From positions 186,001-250,000 of the forward strand of contig NZ_BNJF01000003.1 in NCBI RefSeq assembly GCF_016587355.1: a stretch of 64,000 nt of DNA. Reading direction: 5' to 3'. Every line of letters begins with the position of its first letter. Position 1 is the stretch's first letter. Shown here piece after piece: positions 18,252 to 28,239 of the stretch. The translations under genes were made by a program, and so were the position numbers. Under the pieces are notes generated by a model. That model searched no databases. It was not told the origin of the DNA and was given only the letters and a program-made list of their open reading frames with translations. The stretch is from Ktedonospora formicarum. GTDB taxonomy: Bacteria; Chloroflexota; Ktedonobacteria; Ktedonobacterales; Ktedonobacteraceae.

Positions 18252-18629
18252 ATGATGTTGATGAGATTGAGTGCATTTCAAGAGCACTATAGTTTACATG
18301 ATAGTCCGATAAACAGCCTCCATTTTTTCCCTGAGCAAGGCAAATTGATAGTAGAAGTGGATATTTGCGATGATGGGCAATGGCCATTCCCAAACAAGAG
18401 CGATCCTATGCCTCTCACCTTTGTGTTTACAGGCGTTTCTCACTATAGCGTCAGTACGGGTTCTCTTGATTGTGAACAAGATGAAATTCACGATGCTCGT
18501 CTTCTTCCGTCAGAGAAACCTGGGAAAGAAATCATAGAATTCGTTCTCTTTACAACATCAAATCAGGGGACAGAAGACGTAAAGTTTCTCCAAATCGAAG
18601 CGGAAAGCGTCAACTGGGTCTTTTTTTAA
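18252..18629 (+). CDS. Conserved-looking small hypothetical protein
   Basis: About 125 aa, from one of three close ATGs (18252, 18255, 18261) with no clear ribosome site. Sequence such as YSLHDSPINSLHFFPEQGKLIVEVDI, read in shorter pieces, suggests a beta-rich fold of the kind seen in small immunity-like proteins. I cannot assign a family. Codon use looks coding, with no internal stops. It lies between two decayed repeats of the same family (A3 and A1), so its real start may have been affected. Confidence 0.5.
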   Translation: MMLMRLSAFQEHYSLHDSPINSLHFFPEQGKLIVEVDICDDGQWPFPNKSDPMPLTFVFTGVSHYSVSTGSLDCEQDEIHDARLLPSEKPGKEIIEFVLFTTSNQGTEDVKFLQIEAESVNWVFF

Positions 18630-18649
18630 CATGCTTCTGTGTTGTACCA

Positions 18650-19115
18650 ATACCAAGAATCTTTTTTCGCGTTCGAGGGGATTGTCTGACGTGTGTGTAT
18701 CACTGGCAGGAGATGGAGCGACCTTGGGAAGATCTGCGTCAAGGTGCGTGTTGGCGAAGGATGCGTGTGCTCGTGGTCGGGCGTACCGGCGTGTTCGTTC
18801 TCGTAACCTCGCCCAGGTGTTAGAAGCCCTAAGGGGTGAATGGGAAGGGGAGATAGTCGTTGAGGAGGCCGAGGCTGATGGTGTATGTATGTGCGTCTTC
18901 GCGCCAGCGATAGCGCACATAGGGTCCCAATTGCACGATATGGAAGATGACCTTGTGATACTGGCGTGGGAGGTCGGTAGGTGAGACGCCCTGTGGGAGC
19001 AGGGAGACGGCCTCGGCAGGCAGAGCGTGAGCCAGGGCATGTTTTGAGGCTTCGTCGATCCCAGGAGTGCGGTCACTGCCAGCAAGGATTTGAACGGCCT
19101 CACTTCCTCCAGAAG
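18650..19115 (-). repeat. Decayed repeat-family fragment, copy A1
   Basis: The minus strand encodes LLPQGVSPTDLPRQYHKVIF and VQLGPYVRYRWREDAHTYTI, ending LNDYLPFPFTP and a stop. About 170 further bases also match the plus-strand copy at 43950-44600. Conservation past the stop shows the DNA segment, not just a protein, is what was copied. The upstream part of the gene is missing. Function is unknown. Confidence 0.6.
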
Positions 19116-19157
19116 CTGATGTTCGTATTATACAAGAATTTGAGAGAACCCCTAGTC

Positions 19158-19194
19158 TTGACAAATATTGATTGTGAGTGTACACTATCAATAT
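19158..19194 (+). promoter_or_regulatory. Promoter and operator of the TetR gene (probably leaderless)
   Basis: TTGACA (19158-19163) and TACACT (19181-19186) are 17 bases apart. The expected +1, about seven bases after the -10, coincides with the ATG at 19193. An inverted repeat with arms ATATTGAT (19165-19172) and ATCAATAT (19187-19194), plus inner GTG/CAC, covers the spacer and -10 and fits autorepression. Confidence 0.65.
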
Positions 19195-19741
19195 GGAAAA
19201 GACATTTGGAAAGCGTACAAGAGTAACTGCACAACAACGGCGGGAAGATATTCTGGCTGCTGCTATCACTGAGTTCAGTGAGAAAGGCCTCTACGGTGCC
19301 TCAACCGTGACGATTGCTGAACGGGCAGATATCTCGCATCCTAATCTTTTTCGCCTATTTCCGACAAAGAAGGAGCTGTTCATTGCGTCCATCGAGCGCG
19401 TCCTCGAGCGTATTAAACGAAAAATGATCGCAACTGGGAAAAACCATCCTGAAGCACCATTGCAGGCGATGGCAGAAAGCTGGAACCAGTTGTTGGTTCA
19501 ACGAGAGGAACTGCTTATATTACTTCAGGGGTATGCAGCCTGTCATGACCCTCAAATCCGACAAGTTATCCGTCGGGCAAGCATAGAGATCTTCTTACAA
19601 ATAGAGAATCTGCCAACCGTGACCACCGAAAGGGCGCATTTCTTTTATGCTGAAGGAATGTTTCGAATGCTTGCAGCAGCAATGGATCTTGCCGAGCTTG
19701 CCGTTGAAGACGAAGCGGCTCGTCGACTTCTGGGTTACTAA
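19193..19741 (+). CDS. TetR-family regulator
   Basis: This 182-aa protein starts with MEKTFG at 19193. The N-terminal helix-turn-helix is classical (RREDILAAAITEFSEKG, then VTIAERADISHPNLFRLF, then PTKKELF). The C-terminal ligand domain is unclassified. It sits 122 bases before the DUF2306 membrane gene on the same strand and probably controls itself and that gene. A palindrome overlaps its own promoter. Confidence 0.9.
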   Translation: MEKTFGKRTRVTAQQRREDILAAAITEFSEKGLYGASTVTIAERADISHPNLFRLFPTKKELFIASIERVLERIKRKMIATGKNHPEAPLQAMAESWNQLLVQREELLILLQGYAACHDPQIRQVIRRASIEIFLQIENLPTVTTERAHFFYAEGMFRMLAAAMDLAELAVEDEAARRLLGY

Positions 19742-19863
19742 TGCTTAGGTAGTAGAGGTTGGTTTTCCATGATAGTGACCACTCACAATCATACGGAATG
19801 GAATGGATCACCATTTGTAAGTTACTGCTCAATAAGTATCAACTGATGCAGAAAGAGGAACGG

Positions 19864-20589
19864 ATGAGTACATCTCCGCTGGCTTCAGCTTCTCGGCCTA
19901 TTCGTCGTTATATCGGTTGGGGAATCTTGACCTTCTTGGCTGTTAGCACTGCCATTTTTGTGGCAGGCCGCTATGTGACATTTGATCCTACCGTCAGTCT
20001 CATCCCTCTCAATAGGGGCGTGGTTTCCCATTTTGTCGTTCTTGCCCTCCATGGACTAACTGGAGGACTCGCTCTGCTTCTGGGTCCTTTTCAGTTTGTT
20101 GCATCCATTCGCACGCGTGCTCCAATTATTCACCGCCTAATAGGGCGTGTCTATCTTCTCTCGGTTATGCTTGGGAGTATCTTTGCATGCTTCTCTGCTC
20201 TCGTTTCGACATCTGGTTTCGTAGCACAAGCGAGTTTTCTTTTCTTAGCTGTAATCTGGTGCTATAGTGCGGTTCAAGCGTATGTTTCGATTCGCCGTGG
20301 GCAGATTCAACTGCATCGTCTCTGGATGATCCGCAACTATGCCTTAACATTTAGTGCAGTTGCCTTGCGTCTCTGGCTTGTTGGTGGAATAGTCTATCTC
20401 AAAATCACAACAGGGAACGTCCCTGAGCCTGTCACATCCACTGATATATATGCCAGTGGTACCTGGATCTCATGGATCGTATCGCTCATCATTGCTGAAT
20501 GGTTTCTCATTCAACGCAAGCGTATACTCCTCAGCCCGCAAACGAGATCCATCAAGAGAGAGACAAAAGAAAAAATAGTAGCAGAGTAA
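19864..20589 (+). CDS. DUF2306 membrane protein
   Basis: I choose ATG 19864 (MSTSPLAS), preceded by a purine-rich AAAGAGGAA, giving 241 aa. There are about seven hydrophobic helices: GWGILTFLAVSTAIFVAG near 20, a second with GLTGGLALLLGPFQF, and others with HRLIGRVYLL and HRLWMIRNYALTF. The pattern, with paired HR.. motifs in loops, is that of DUF2306, whose function is unknown. It is probably co-regulated with the TetR gene just upstream. Confidence 0.8.
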   Translation: MSTSPLASASRPIRRYIGWGILTFLAVSTAIFVAGRYVTFDPTVSLIPLNRGVVSHFVVLALHGLTGGLALLLGPFQFVASIRTRAPIIHRLIGRVYLLSVMLGSIFACFSALVSTSGFVAQASFLFLAVIWCYSAVQAYVSIRRGQIQLHRLWMIRNYALTFSAVALRLWLVGGIVYLKITTGNVPEPVTSTDIYASGTWISWIVSLIIAEWFLIQRKRILLSPQTRSIKRETKEKIVAE

Positions 20590-20938
20590 GAGAAGAGCGA
20601 AAAGTGCGCAGTGGCGATTAAACAGGCTATCATAGGAATGAGAAAAAGAGAGATACACGTATGTATAAATAAATAGGCGGGAAAAGGGAACATCAAAGCG
20701 TGTTGGGTATTGGAAATGTGAAAGAGACCCAGGAAGAAGCCGATGCACAGATAGGGCGTGTATTGAAGGGGGAACCCGGAGAGGATGCCGCTTCTGCTGG
20801 TTTGTTTGGGCTGATGTGTGTGGTGTACTGAGGTACAGGGGAGAGGGAACGTGCAGCGAGCCACACGCGAGAAAGTGAGTGTGCATAACTTTCGAGGGAT
20901 GTATGCCCGCATCGCCTGTTTCTGGTATGCGCCCCCAA
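20590..20938. other. Intergenic, possible degenerate repeat
   Basis: The minus strand is Pro/Thr/Ser biased in translation, like the repeat family at 17650, 18650 and 43950, but I cannot align it convincingly. I see no gene. Confidence 0.3.
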
Positions 20939-21785
20939 GGTATTGTCAATTTGGTAGTGCAGCTGAGCAATGTGCTAGAATAGCATCATGAAAACAAATG
21001 CCACTGCTCACAACTACAAAGGCTTTCACTTCCCACCGGAAATTATCAGCCACGCGGTGTGGTTGTATTTCCGCTTCTCGTTCAGCTTTCGCGATGTCGA
21101 AGAACTCCTGGCCCAGCGCGGGATCGTGGTGACCTATGAAACGGTGAGGCAATGGTGCTTCAAATTTGGGCAAACCTACGCCAACGAATTGCGTCGTCGC
21201 CGTCCTCGTTGTGGCGACAAGTGGCACATGGATGAAGTGAACCCAAAGATCAACGGGAAAACGCACTCCCTTTGGAGAGCTGTGGACCAGGATGGCAATG
21301 TGCTCGATATCCTTGTCCAAAGCCGACGAAATACACACGCGGCGAAACGCTTTTTTCGCAAGCTCTTCAAAGGGCTCCAATACGTCCCACGCGTGATCAT
21401 TACCGATAAGCTGAAGAGTTATGGAGTGGCCAAACGCGAGATCTTGCGAAGCGTCGAGCACCTGCAGCACAAAGGGCTGAACAACCGAGCAGAACGCTCG
21501 CACCAACCAACGAGACAGCGAGAATACCTCATGCGGCGTTTCAAATCTCCTGGGCATGTACAACGGTTCCTTTCCACCTTTGGTCCGATCTTTGATCATT
21601 TTCATCCCAAACGCCATCGTCCCGCGGCCAGAGATTACCGCACCTGCATGCAGGATCGCTTCCTGGTGTGGAGCCAGGTGACCGCAGGGAAAGTCACCTA
21701 ACCGCTCTTTCTCCTCTCCAATCCTCAGCTTTTTCCTCCTCTTTTCCCAAGAGCTCTTCCATTTATTCGTTAAGTTGACAATACC
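20939..21785 (+). mobile_element. Intact IS6-family insertion sequence
   Basis: The ends GGTATTGTCAATTT (20939-20952) and AAATTGACA-type AAGTTGACAATACC (21772-21785) are inverted copies. The 847-bp length and single transposase gene fit IS6. The flanking eight bases differ (GCCCCCAA, AAGCCCAT), so no target duplication remains. Confidence 0.85.
20988..21701 (+). CDS. IS6-family DDE transposase
   Basis: This 237-aa uninterrupted protein has the DDE residues in WHMDEV, IITDKLKSYG and NRAERSHQPTR. The N-terminal FRDVEELLAQRGIVVTYETV is the helix-turn-helix that recognises the ends. It is the only complete IS6 transposase here and could mobilise the defective copies at 13230 and 61143 if their ends are recognised. 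Confidence 0.95.
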   Translation: MKTNATAHNYKGFHFPPEIISHAVWLYFRFSFSFRDVEELLAQRGIVVTYETVRQWCFKFGQTYANELRRRRPRCGDKWHMDEVNPKINGKTHSLWRAVDQDGNVLDILVQSRRNTHAAKRFFRKLFKGLQYVPRVIITDKLKSYGVAKREILRSVEHLQHKGLNNRAERSHQPTRQREYLMRRFKSPGHVQRFLSTFGPIFDHFHPKRHRPAARDYRTCMQDRFLVWSQVTAGKVT

Positions 21786-21856
21786 AAGCCCATCAATTTA
21801 ACACCTAAATAGGGCTTCAAGCGGCCTGTGGAGTCATTTCGCACCGCTAACTCGTA

Positions 21857-22966
21857 CTAGAACATCTGCTGAAGCATCTTTTCTGCGAATTCTGCTTTTT
21901 CCCCTTGGCCTCCGACTGCGTAGATGGCGATCGAACGCAGGTTGTCTGGCCCAATACCGACCTCGCGGAGATGCCGTGGTAAGCCCAGGCGAGCGATCAG
22001 ATCATCCACAGCCATCGCGGCATGTATCGCTTGCGTTGCCTGATCGTCTCCTGGCAATTGGAGAATCTGGGCAATGCGACTGAGTTGTGCGGCATGCGAC
22101 TCCACCATAGCCTTCATGACAACTGGGAGGGTAATGCAGGAGGTGATTCCATGCGCTACATGATAGGTTGCCCCTATGCTACGCCCGAGGATATGGCTGA
22201 GTCCCATTGGTGCATTTGTGCTGCCAAAGAAGCTCATCCACGCCGCCAACTGTAGCTCAGTACGTATCTCTACATCCTCAGGGTGCGCCTGGGACTGAGG
22301 CAGGTAGACAAAGAGTTTTCGTATTGCCTCAAGCGCCAGCGCATCATTGATGGGATGAACGCCTGGAGCGTAGAGTGTTTCAACCGCATGGTCCAGGGAG
22401 CGAATACCAGACGAGATCCACAGGCGCGGGGGAGTTGCTAGCGTCAGCTCTGCATCCAGAATGACGCTGCGGGGGATCAGTCCTGGATCGCTCACCCCCG
22501 TTTTGCGCTGTTGAGTTTCATCTGTATAGCCCGCATCCTTGGCGAATTCCGCGGCTGAGAGTGTCGTGGGGATGGCAATATGTGGCAGGAACTGATGATG
22601 CCCTTCGTCGAGCGAGTATGCTACTACCTTGGCCGCATCAATCGGACTCCCTCCGCCAACACTGATCAAGAGATCGATGTGTTTTTCTCGTGCCAGCTCT
22701 ATTGCTCTCTGAATCGCTGCCATCGGAGCGTGCTCACCGATCTCGTGGAAGACTTCTGCCGATGGTGTGCCAAGTGCCTGCAAGACTTGTTGGATAACAT
22801 CGGTCTTTGTCGCCAATGTTTTTCCGGTAATGAGAAGGGCTTTCGTCCCCTTATATTTTTGAACCTCATCCGCCAGGTGTTGAATGCTCCCAGCTCCAAA
22901 TAGAATGTGTTCCTGTGGTAAGAATGTATATTCGCCTCGACGCGTCGTGGTCATTGTCTCTCTCAT
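21857..22966 (-). CDS. Iron-containing alcohol dehydrogenase / maleylacetate reductase-like
   Basis: This 369-aa protein starts at ATG 22966 (AGGAAAGAG upstream); an ATG four codons in is also possible. The NAD(P) motif is SVGGGSPIDAAK. Metal-site sequences are LDHAVETLYAPGVHP and SHILGRSIGATYHVAHG, supplying the Asp/His ligands of group III dehydrogenases. Overall it resembles maleylacetate reductases, which reduce maleylacetate to 3-oxoadipate in aromatic breakdown. Substrate is inferred only from family likeness. A dead NmrA-type gene lies just upstream. Confidence 0.85.
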   Translation of the reverse strand: MRETMTTTRRGEYTFLPQEHILFGAGSIQHLADEVQKYKGTKALLITGKTLATKTDVIQQVLQALGTPSAEVFHEIGEHAPMAAIQRAIELAREKHIDLLISVGGGSPIDAAKVVAYSLDEGHHQFLPHIAIPTTLSAAEFAKDAGYTDETQQRKTGVSDPGLIPRSVILDAELTLATPPRLWISSGIRSLDHAVETLYAPGVHPINDALALEAIRKLFVYLPQSQAHPEDVEIRTELQLAAWMSFFGSTNAPMGLSHILGRSIGATYHVAHGITSCITLPVVMKAMVESHAAQLSRIAQILQLPGDDQATQAIHAAMAVDDLIARLGLPRHLREVGIGPDNLRSIAIYAVGGQGEKAEFAEKMLQQMF

Positions 22967-23010
22967 TCTCTTTCCTGTGCGTTCTCGATAACATGTACCC
23001 CTTGAGTGTG

Positions 23011-23330
23011 TTACTCAAACGCCGCGCGATGTTTCCGGATAAATTCTTCAAGGCCCATAGGCGGCTGCCCGGTGATTTGTTCGATCACTCCGTCTGTGCC
23101 GGAGAAAACGCCCGCCGCGTGATCTTGTGCAACTCCAAAGAGATGCTGCGCCTTGTAGGGCGAATCCCTCTTTAACCTTAGCTCGTAGAACGCTTCAAAC
23201 GATATTCGTTCGTAAACGATGTTTTGCCCCAAGATCTCCGAAACCTTCGCAAATGCCTCAGTATAAGCATACTCCTTGGGACCAAACAATTGGTAAGTTT
23301 TCCCTTGATGGGTTGAGGGATTCAGGCCGT
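23011..23330 (-). pseudogene. NmrA-like NAD(P)-binding protein, C-terminal remnant
   Basis: The minus strand encodes HQGKTYQLFGPKEYAYTEAF and then LGQNIVYERISFEAFYE, ending GLEEFIRKHRAAFE. This is the substrate-side C-terminal part of NmrA/HSCARG-type atypical SDRs. The Rossmann half with GxxGxxG is absent; the sequence upstream of about 23330 is unrelated. Confidence 0.7.
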
Positions 23331-23523
23331 TTTTGTCGGGCCTTTGATGAGCTACGCCAATTCTTCCGTGTCCGCATGACGATGAAACAGTCTGTGTCTC
23401 TCTCTCAACAACGCACGATGTTTTGCCAACGTCTCGATACCTTGAAGGCTCTGATGCCAACTGCTGAAGCAGAGAGAAATGGAGAGGAGGTGTATCGAAC
23501 ACACGTTGTTCGCTCTTTCCTTC

Positions 23524-24372
23524 TCAATTCTGACACATCCGATTGATTTGCTGAATATTCCGTGCGGCCAGGCCGGCCCTCCCCTCGACAATTTCGAATT
23601 GTACTGGAACGCCGGCTCTGATCGTGCGGTAGCCCTGTCCAGGAAGCGCCGTGAAGTGGAAGAAGATCTCCTCGCCTGCTTCTTCTCTCACGATGATACC
23701 GATCCCCGCGTTGGGGTCAAACCAGCGGACGACTCCTTGGGCTATCGGCAAGCCGTTCTCCCCCAATGCAGGACTTCCCTTGAGCCACTCCTGCTGGGGA
23801 ATACGAATCCGCCGCACCTCTGGCGTGTCATACGCCTCGTAGCGATAATCGGAACGGGTTTCCATGATCGCGCGTAGATCCCGTCGCAGCTCTTCAGTCG
23901 TGGGGCGACCCACGAAGTACCAGCCATTATAAATGGTGTGGATGCGCAAGTCTGGCCGCAGCACAAACGTGTACGGCTGCGCACGATAGGCATACTCGCC
24001 TTCCGTCTCGTCGAGAATGTTGATCTGTTTGATGACGACCTGCTGTTCATCCGACAAGAACGTCCACTGCGCCCCCAGGCCTGCTCGGAACGCGGCTTGC
24101 ACGAGCGGTGGATCCACGCTTACCGCCACGAGCTTGCCATAATTCACCGCCAGTTCGCGTTGGAACTCCACGAGTTGCCGCATCTGCTGCTGGTCACGCG
24201 GGCAGAAGAACCCGCGAAAGAAGACCAGGATCAGCGGATACCCGTCCTGGAACCCCAGGTGGGTGTCGAGGAAACTGGGCTTAGTGAAGTGGGAGAGTCG
24301 CATGGGCTCGTTCTGGTGATTCGGCAGTTCAAAATCGGGGAACTGGTCATCGAGCCGAAGATTGGTGGTCAT
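23524..24372 (-). CDS. Peroxiredoxin-like protein fused to a cold-shock domain
   Basis: This 282-aa protein has an AhpC/TSA thioredoxin fold at 1-190: LDDQFPDFELPNHQNEP, then FFRGFFCPRD with the likely peroxidatic Cys57, and TFLSDEQQVV. A linker follows, and residues 211-275 form a cold-shock/S1-like domain: GVVRWFDPNAGIGIIV, IFFHFTAL, VQFEIVEGRAG. The RNP1 aromatic residues are replaced by Ile, while RNP2 keeps FFHF. The fusion joins redox sensing or peroxide reduction to nucleic-acid binding. No second redox Cys is obvious beyond a C-terminal Cys280, so the recycling partner is unknown. Confidence 0.85.
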   Translation of the reverse strand: MTTNLRLDDQFPDFELPNHQNEPMRLSHFTKPSFLDTHLGFQDGYPLILVFFRGFFCPRDQQQMRQLVEFQRELAVNYGKLVAVSVDPPLVQAAFRAGLGAQWTFLSDEQQVVIKQINILDETEGEYAYRAQPYTFVLRPDLRIHTIYNGWYFVGRPTTEELRRDLRAIMETRSDYRYEAYDTPEVRRIRIPQQEWLKGSPALGENGLPIAQGVVRWFDPNAGIGIIVREEAGEEIFFHFTALPGQGYRTIRAGVPVQFEIVEGRAGLAARNIQQINRMCQN

Positions 24373-24571
24373 AATAGTCTACTCCTTTCCCCTCAATACC
24401 GGAGCGGTTGGGATGATTTCGTCACTCTCTCGTAAAGCTTCCCTATCATCCTATCTGGTCTTGCGGACGTACGCAAGGTGACAGGGCGTTTGAACCTATA
24501 GCGATCTGAAAAGACTGTGTGTTTTTCTGTTACACACGCATTGCGTCAAAACGATTCTGCTCAGGATCTAC

Positions 24572-24860
24572 TCAGAAAGGGAAAAACCTGAGCTGCTCCT
24601 CTCTGAACCTCGGCTTCCCTCCTTCTCGGCGCCGCAGGTGGTCGGCGAGTTCCAGCCCATTCATCCCGGGGAGTTGGTAGTCGAGCAGAAACAATGCAGG
24701 CGTGATGGTTGAAAGCATCATCAGCGCCCTCTCGCCACTTGAAGCAAGATAGCCTTGATAGGCCGTCTCCTGCTGGAACGTTTCCGGCAGCAGGTTCCCA
24801 AGAACGGGATCATCTTCGACAATGAGAATACTCTTGACAATGACAACCTCGCTGCATACC
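24572..24860 (-). pseudogene. Truncated response-regulator receiver domain
   Basis: Directly after the kinase stop, the minus strand reads SILIVEDDPVLGNLLPETF and LFLLDYQLPGMNGLEL. These are the acidic pocket and phosphoacceptor Asp of a receiver domain. It lacks a usable start in frame and stops after about 65 receiver residues, before the conserved Thr and Lys. It was presumably the kinase's partner and is now lost. The 200 bases from 24373 to 24571 hold nothing recognised. Confidence 0.7.
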
Positions 24861-24889
24861 TGTTGTTGGGTAGTCTTCGTGTGCGTTCC

Positions 24890-27441
24890 TCATGTTCTTT
24901 TCTGGGGAAGCATCACCTGAAAGGTTGACCCTTTTCCCGGTTCGCTTTCGACGGTGATGGTTCCCCTATGGTGTTTCACAATCTCCGAGACAATATACAA
25001 GCCCACGCCCAGGCCGGGGATCGCTTTCTGCCTGGGATCAGCGACCCGATAGAACCGGTCAAAAATCTTGTCGCGCTTTTCGCGCGGGATGCCCAGGCCG
25101 TGATCCTGCACACGGATCGTGACCGCCTCGTCGGAGGCGGAGAGATCCATCTCGATAGTCCGGGCATGAGGAGAGTACTTGATCGCATTACTGAGCAGGT
25201 TGGTGAAGACCTGTCCCAACCGGTCTTTATCTCCCACCAGGGAGCAGGAAGTTGCGCCACGTACCACAATGGTATGCGTCGCCTCGATCTGTTGCATCGT
25301 GTCGGCCACCTCATGGAGCAAGGCGTCGAGATCGACTCTCTCCTGCCGATACCCCAGTTTGCCAGCCTGGATTTTGGAGACGTCCAGCAAGTCTTCCACC
25401 AGCCGGATAAGTTTGTTGATCTGGGTTTGCATGCTAGAGAGAGCTGGAGCCTGGAGGCTTTGCTTGACCAGTTGCTGGTGCAGCAAGGAGGTCTGCAGTT
25501 TCAAGGCCGTGAGTGGATTCCGCAGTTCATGGCTGGCCATGCTGATAAAGGCATCTTTGCGTTGTTCGAGTTCCTTGCGCGCCGAGTTATCCAGCACAAA
25601 GGTAATCACCTGGAATGAGTGATGCTGTAAGAGGACCCCGCCCACGAGCACGGGAAGGCGACTGCCGTCTTTGCACACGTATTCTTTCTCATAGGGCGTC
25701 AGCGACTGCTGGGCATCAAGTTCCTGCTCGGCCTGCTGAGTACGAGCTAGATACTCTGGAGAGGTCATCTGCATCCAGTTCATACGCCCCTCGCGGAGAT
25801 CTTCTCGTGTATAGCCAGTCATGCGCAGAAAGGTGTCGTTGGCATCCACAATCTGCTCCTTTTCGCCGACAAAGATCCCGATAATGCTAGAGTTCATCAG
25901 GGCGTTCGCTTGTTCCCGACTCTGGCGTAAAGCTTCCTCGATGCGCTTCTGGTCATCAATATCAGTGCCAGTGCCGAACCACTTGATGATCTGACCCGTT
26001 TCATCGCGGACTGGGAGCGCACGGGTTAAATACCAGCGGTACTCTCCAGTCCGTCCATCCTTAAGACGATATTCGTTCTCGTAGATATTCCCTGTTCTAA
26101 GTAATTGGTGACGGAGCGCCAGTGTCCGCTCAATGTCCTCTGGATGCACGAACTGACGCCATATATCGTCTCCTTCGAGGGTAAGATTGGTCAGCGTTAC
26201 GTCGCGATAACGCTGATTCGTGTAGTCTAGACGGCCGTCGGGCCACATGGTCCACACCAGTTGCGGCACCATTTCGGCGAGCGTGCGAAAGTTCTGCTCA
26301 CTGGTTTTGAGTTGCAGTTCAGCCTGTTTCTTCTCCTCAATGTCAGTGTTGGTGCCAAACCACTTCAGGATCGTGCCCTGCGCATCTTTGAACGGCACTC
26401 CTCTGGCAAGGAACCACCGATAGCCTCCGGTCGTGCCATGGCGTAGGCGCAGTTCCGCTTCATAGGGCCCGCCTGCCTGGACGGCGCTCTGCCACACCTC
26501 CAGAATGCGTTGTTGGTCATCGGGATGGATGGCCTGGAGCCAGCCATTCCCTTGAGCTTGTTCGGCGGTCATATTGGTATAGTCACGCCAGCGTTGGTTC
26601 GCGTATTCAGAAGAGCCATCGGGGCGCCTCATCCAGACGAATTGGGGGATGGCATCAACCAGGACACGGAGTCCTTCTTCGGCTCGTTTGCGCGCGGTGA
26701 TATCCAGTCCTGTATAGATGAGGTACTCGACCTGTCTGTCAGCATTCAGATGTGGAGTCATCGTCACTGCAAGATCCAGATACCACCCCTCTTGCGGGCG
26801 TATCCTGGTCTCAAAGTGCACGATTTCTCTCCGACTGGCTTGTTCAATCGCCGCGCGTAATTGCTGCTGGACAGGTGGAGCATATGACCACCAGGGAGTT
26901 TCGGTGAACGGGTTCCCAACCACTTCCTCTCGCCTGAGGTGTGCGTCCTCTAAGAGGCGCTGACTGATGGCCAGGACTATCCCATCAGGGGTTAAGATCA
27001 CGAGCTGGTCAGCGATAGTCTCCAGGATATCAGTGTAGAGCTGTTCGCTGAGGGGAACCATCTCCTGACGTCGAGCTCGTGCTCTCACTTCGTGGAACTG
27101 CAAGGTGAGTCCCCCATAGTCGGAGTGAGTTGCACGTGCAGCCTGGTCTGGGTTATGGGAGACCAATACTCCACCTCGGTCGGCTCTTGGGTCTGCCTGG
27201 TCTTGAGTACTGCCTGATAGAGTGAGGGGCTCACGAGTTGTGGAGCACCGCGCCAGAAGAGGTTCCCCAGGAATTGCTCTCGTGATGCGCCGAGCATGGT
27301 CTGCGCGCTCGCATTGGCATACACAATCGTTGTGGCGTCATCGACAACAAACAACGCATCGGGAAGCGCCTCAAGCGTGCTGAGGAGCGTTTCACGCGAT
27401 GTGAGCATGCTTGACTCGCTGCTTTGTGGGTTGAACATCAT
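24890..27441 (-). CDS. Multi-PAS sensor histidine kinase (frameshifted near the N-terminus)
   Basis: The gene probably starts at ATG 27441 behind GGGAG. The first PAS domain (LEALPDALFVVDDATTIVYA) is in one frame to PTMG. The rest (GLTLQFHEVRARARR onward, 758-aa frame) is one base over. One more C in the run 27111-27115 joins them into about 850 aa. Then come four PAS/PAC units (repeated YRWFLARG/YRWYLTRALPV and WFGTNTDI/WFGTGTDI), HisKA with FISMASHELRNPLTAL, and HATPase_c with NLLSNAIKYSP, DHGLGIPREK and GLGVGLYIV. There is no membrane helix, so it is a cytosolic sensor. Its receiver partner next door is broken. Confidence 0.9.
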
Positions 27442-27600
27442 ACTGTCTGTCTCCCTTTCACGTATCCCCATCCCTGGTGGCAAAGAGGTTTTCCCGCTTT
27501 GAACCTCAAGAAATATCATGCAATGGAGATGATCCCTCTTCTGCCACATCGGTTGTAACAAGCTATGAAAAAGTGTGTGTATGCAATACGTGCTTTTCCC

Positions 27601-27644
27601 TGAAATGGCCCAGGGAAGATGCTCATTGCTCCTGGGCCATTTCA
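27601..27644. terminator. 14-bp perfect inverted repeat upstream of the kinase
   Basis: TGAAATGGCCCAGG (27601-27614) and its exact complement (27631-27644) flank 16 bases, followed by CAGGGGCGGCTTTTATGG. It lies in the 360-base gap upstream of the kinase start. It could end minus-strand transcription from the decayed genes above 27800, or serve as an operator. Confidence 0.45.
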
Positions 27645-27797
27645 GGGGCGGCTTTTATGGCTATCCGTTGCAGCGCTTCTTTACAACGGGAAACCGCCTC
27701 TCCAAGAAAACAAATAAGGAAAACGGGTTCTTGAGCCATGCGAAATATTTTCCGTACCCTGTTTTTGCTCAAAGTCACTGCCCACATACATCCAACG

Positions 27798-28031
27798 TCA
27801 TAGTGCGAGATGTCCTCCTTGCACTCTGGCGACGAGCGTTGTCGTCACATCGGTCGTGTCGATGGTCTCGCTGAGCGCTCCCGCACGTTGGGTCTGCTCA
27901 AGGGCTGCGCTGATTTCCTGTTCGGTAGAGAGAAAGTAGGAGGAGATAGGATGGCGTAATGCTTCTTGGCTGAGGACCTCTTCCTGAATCATTCTCCCCA
28001 GGCGACAATCGCGGGTATTGTCAACTTCCAT
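27798..28031 (-). pseudogene. Possible TetR C-terminal fragment
   Basis: The frame ends ALEQTQRAGALSETIDTTDV and LVARVQGGHLAL, which resembles the ligand domain of TetR proteins but has no DNA-binding part. The adjoining 28050-28240 is not recognised. Tentative. Confidence 0.3.
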
Positions 28032-28239
28032 TTTTCTCTTGATGAGGTTTCACCACTGAACCTTCATTTGAGGTCTTTCAGAGGGCTTTCTTCCGAGAAG
28101 ATTTTGGGCCGGCGTCCACTTCTCTCCTGAATTTCTGACGATAAACTCAACAATTTCCCTTGCGTTGACAATATCTCCACATGGTTTTTTAGGACTTGAC
28201 CATAGAGGGTCTTCATCTTGATACATTGAGCACGATTTT

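Noticed and set aside
17644..18393. 249-residue minus-strand frame with Pro/Thr/His-rich translation
   Set aside because: It overlaps a better plus-strand gene (18252-18629) and consists largely of the decayed repeat. Composition is unlike neighbouring genes.
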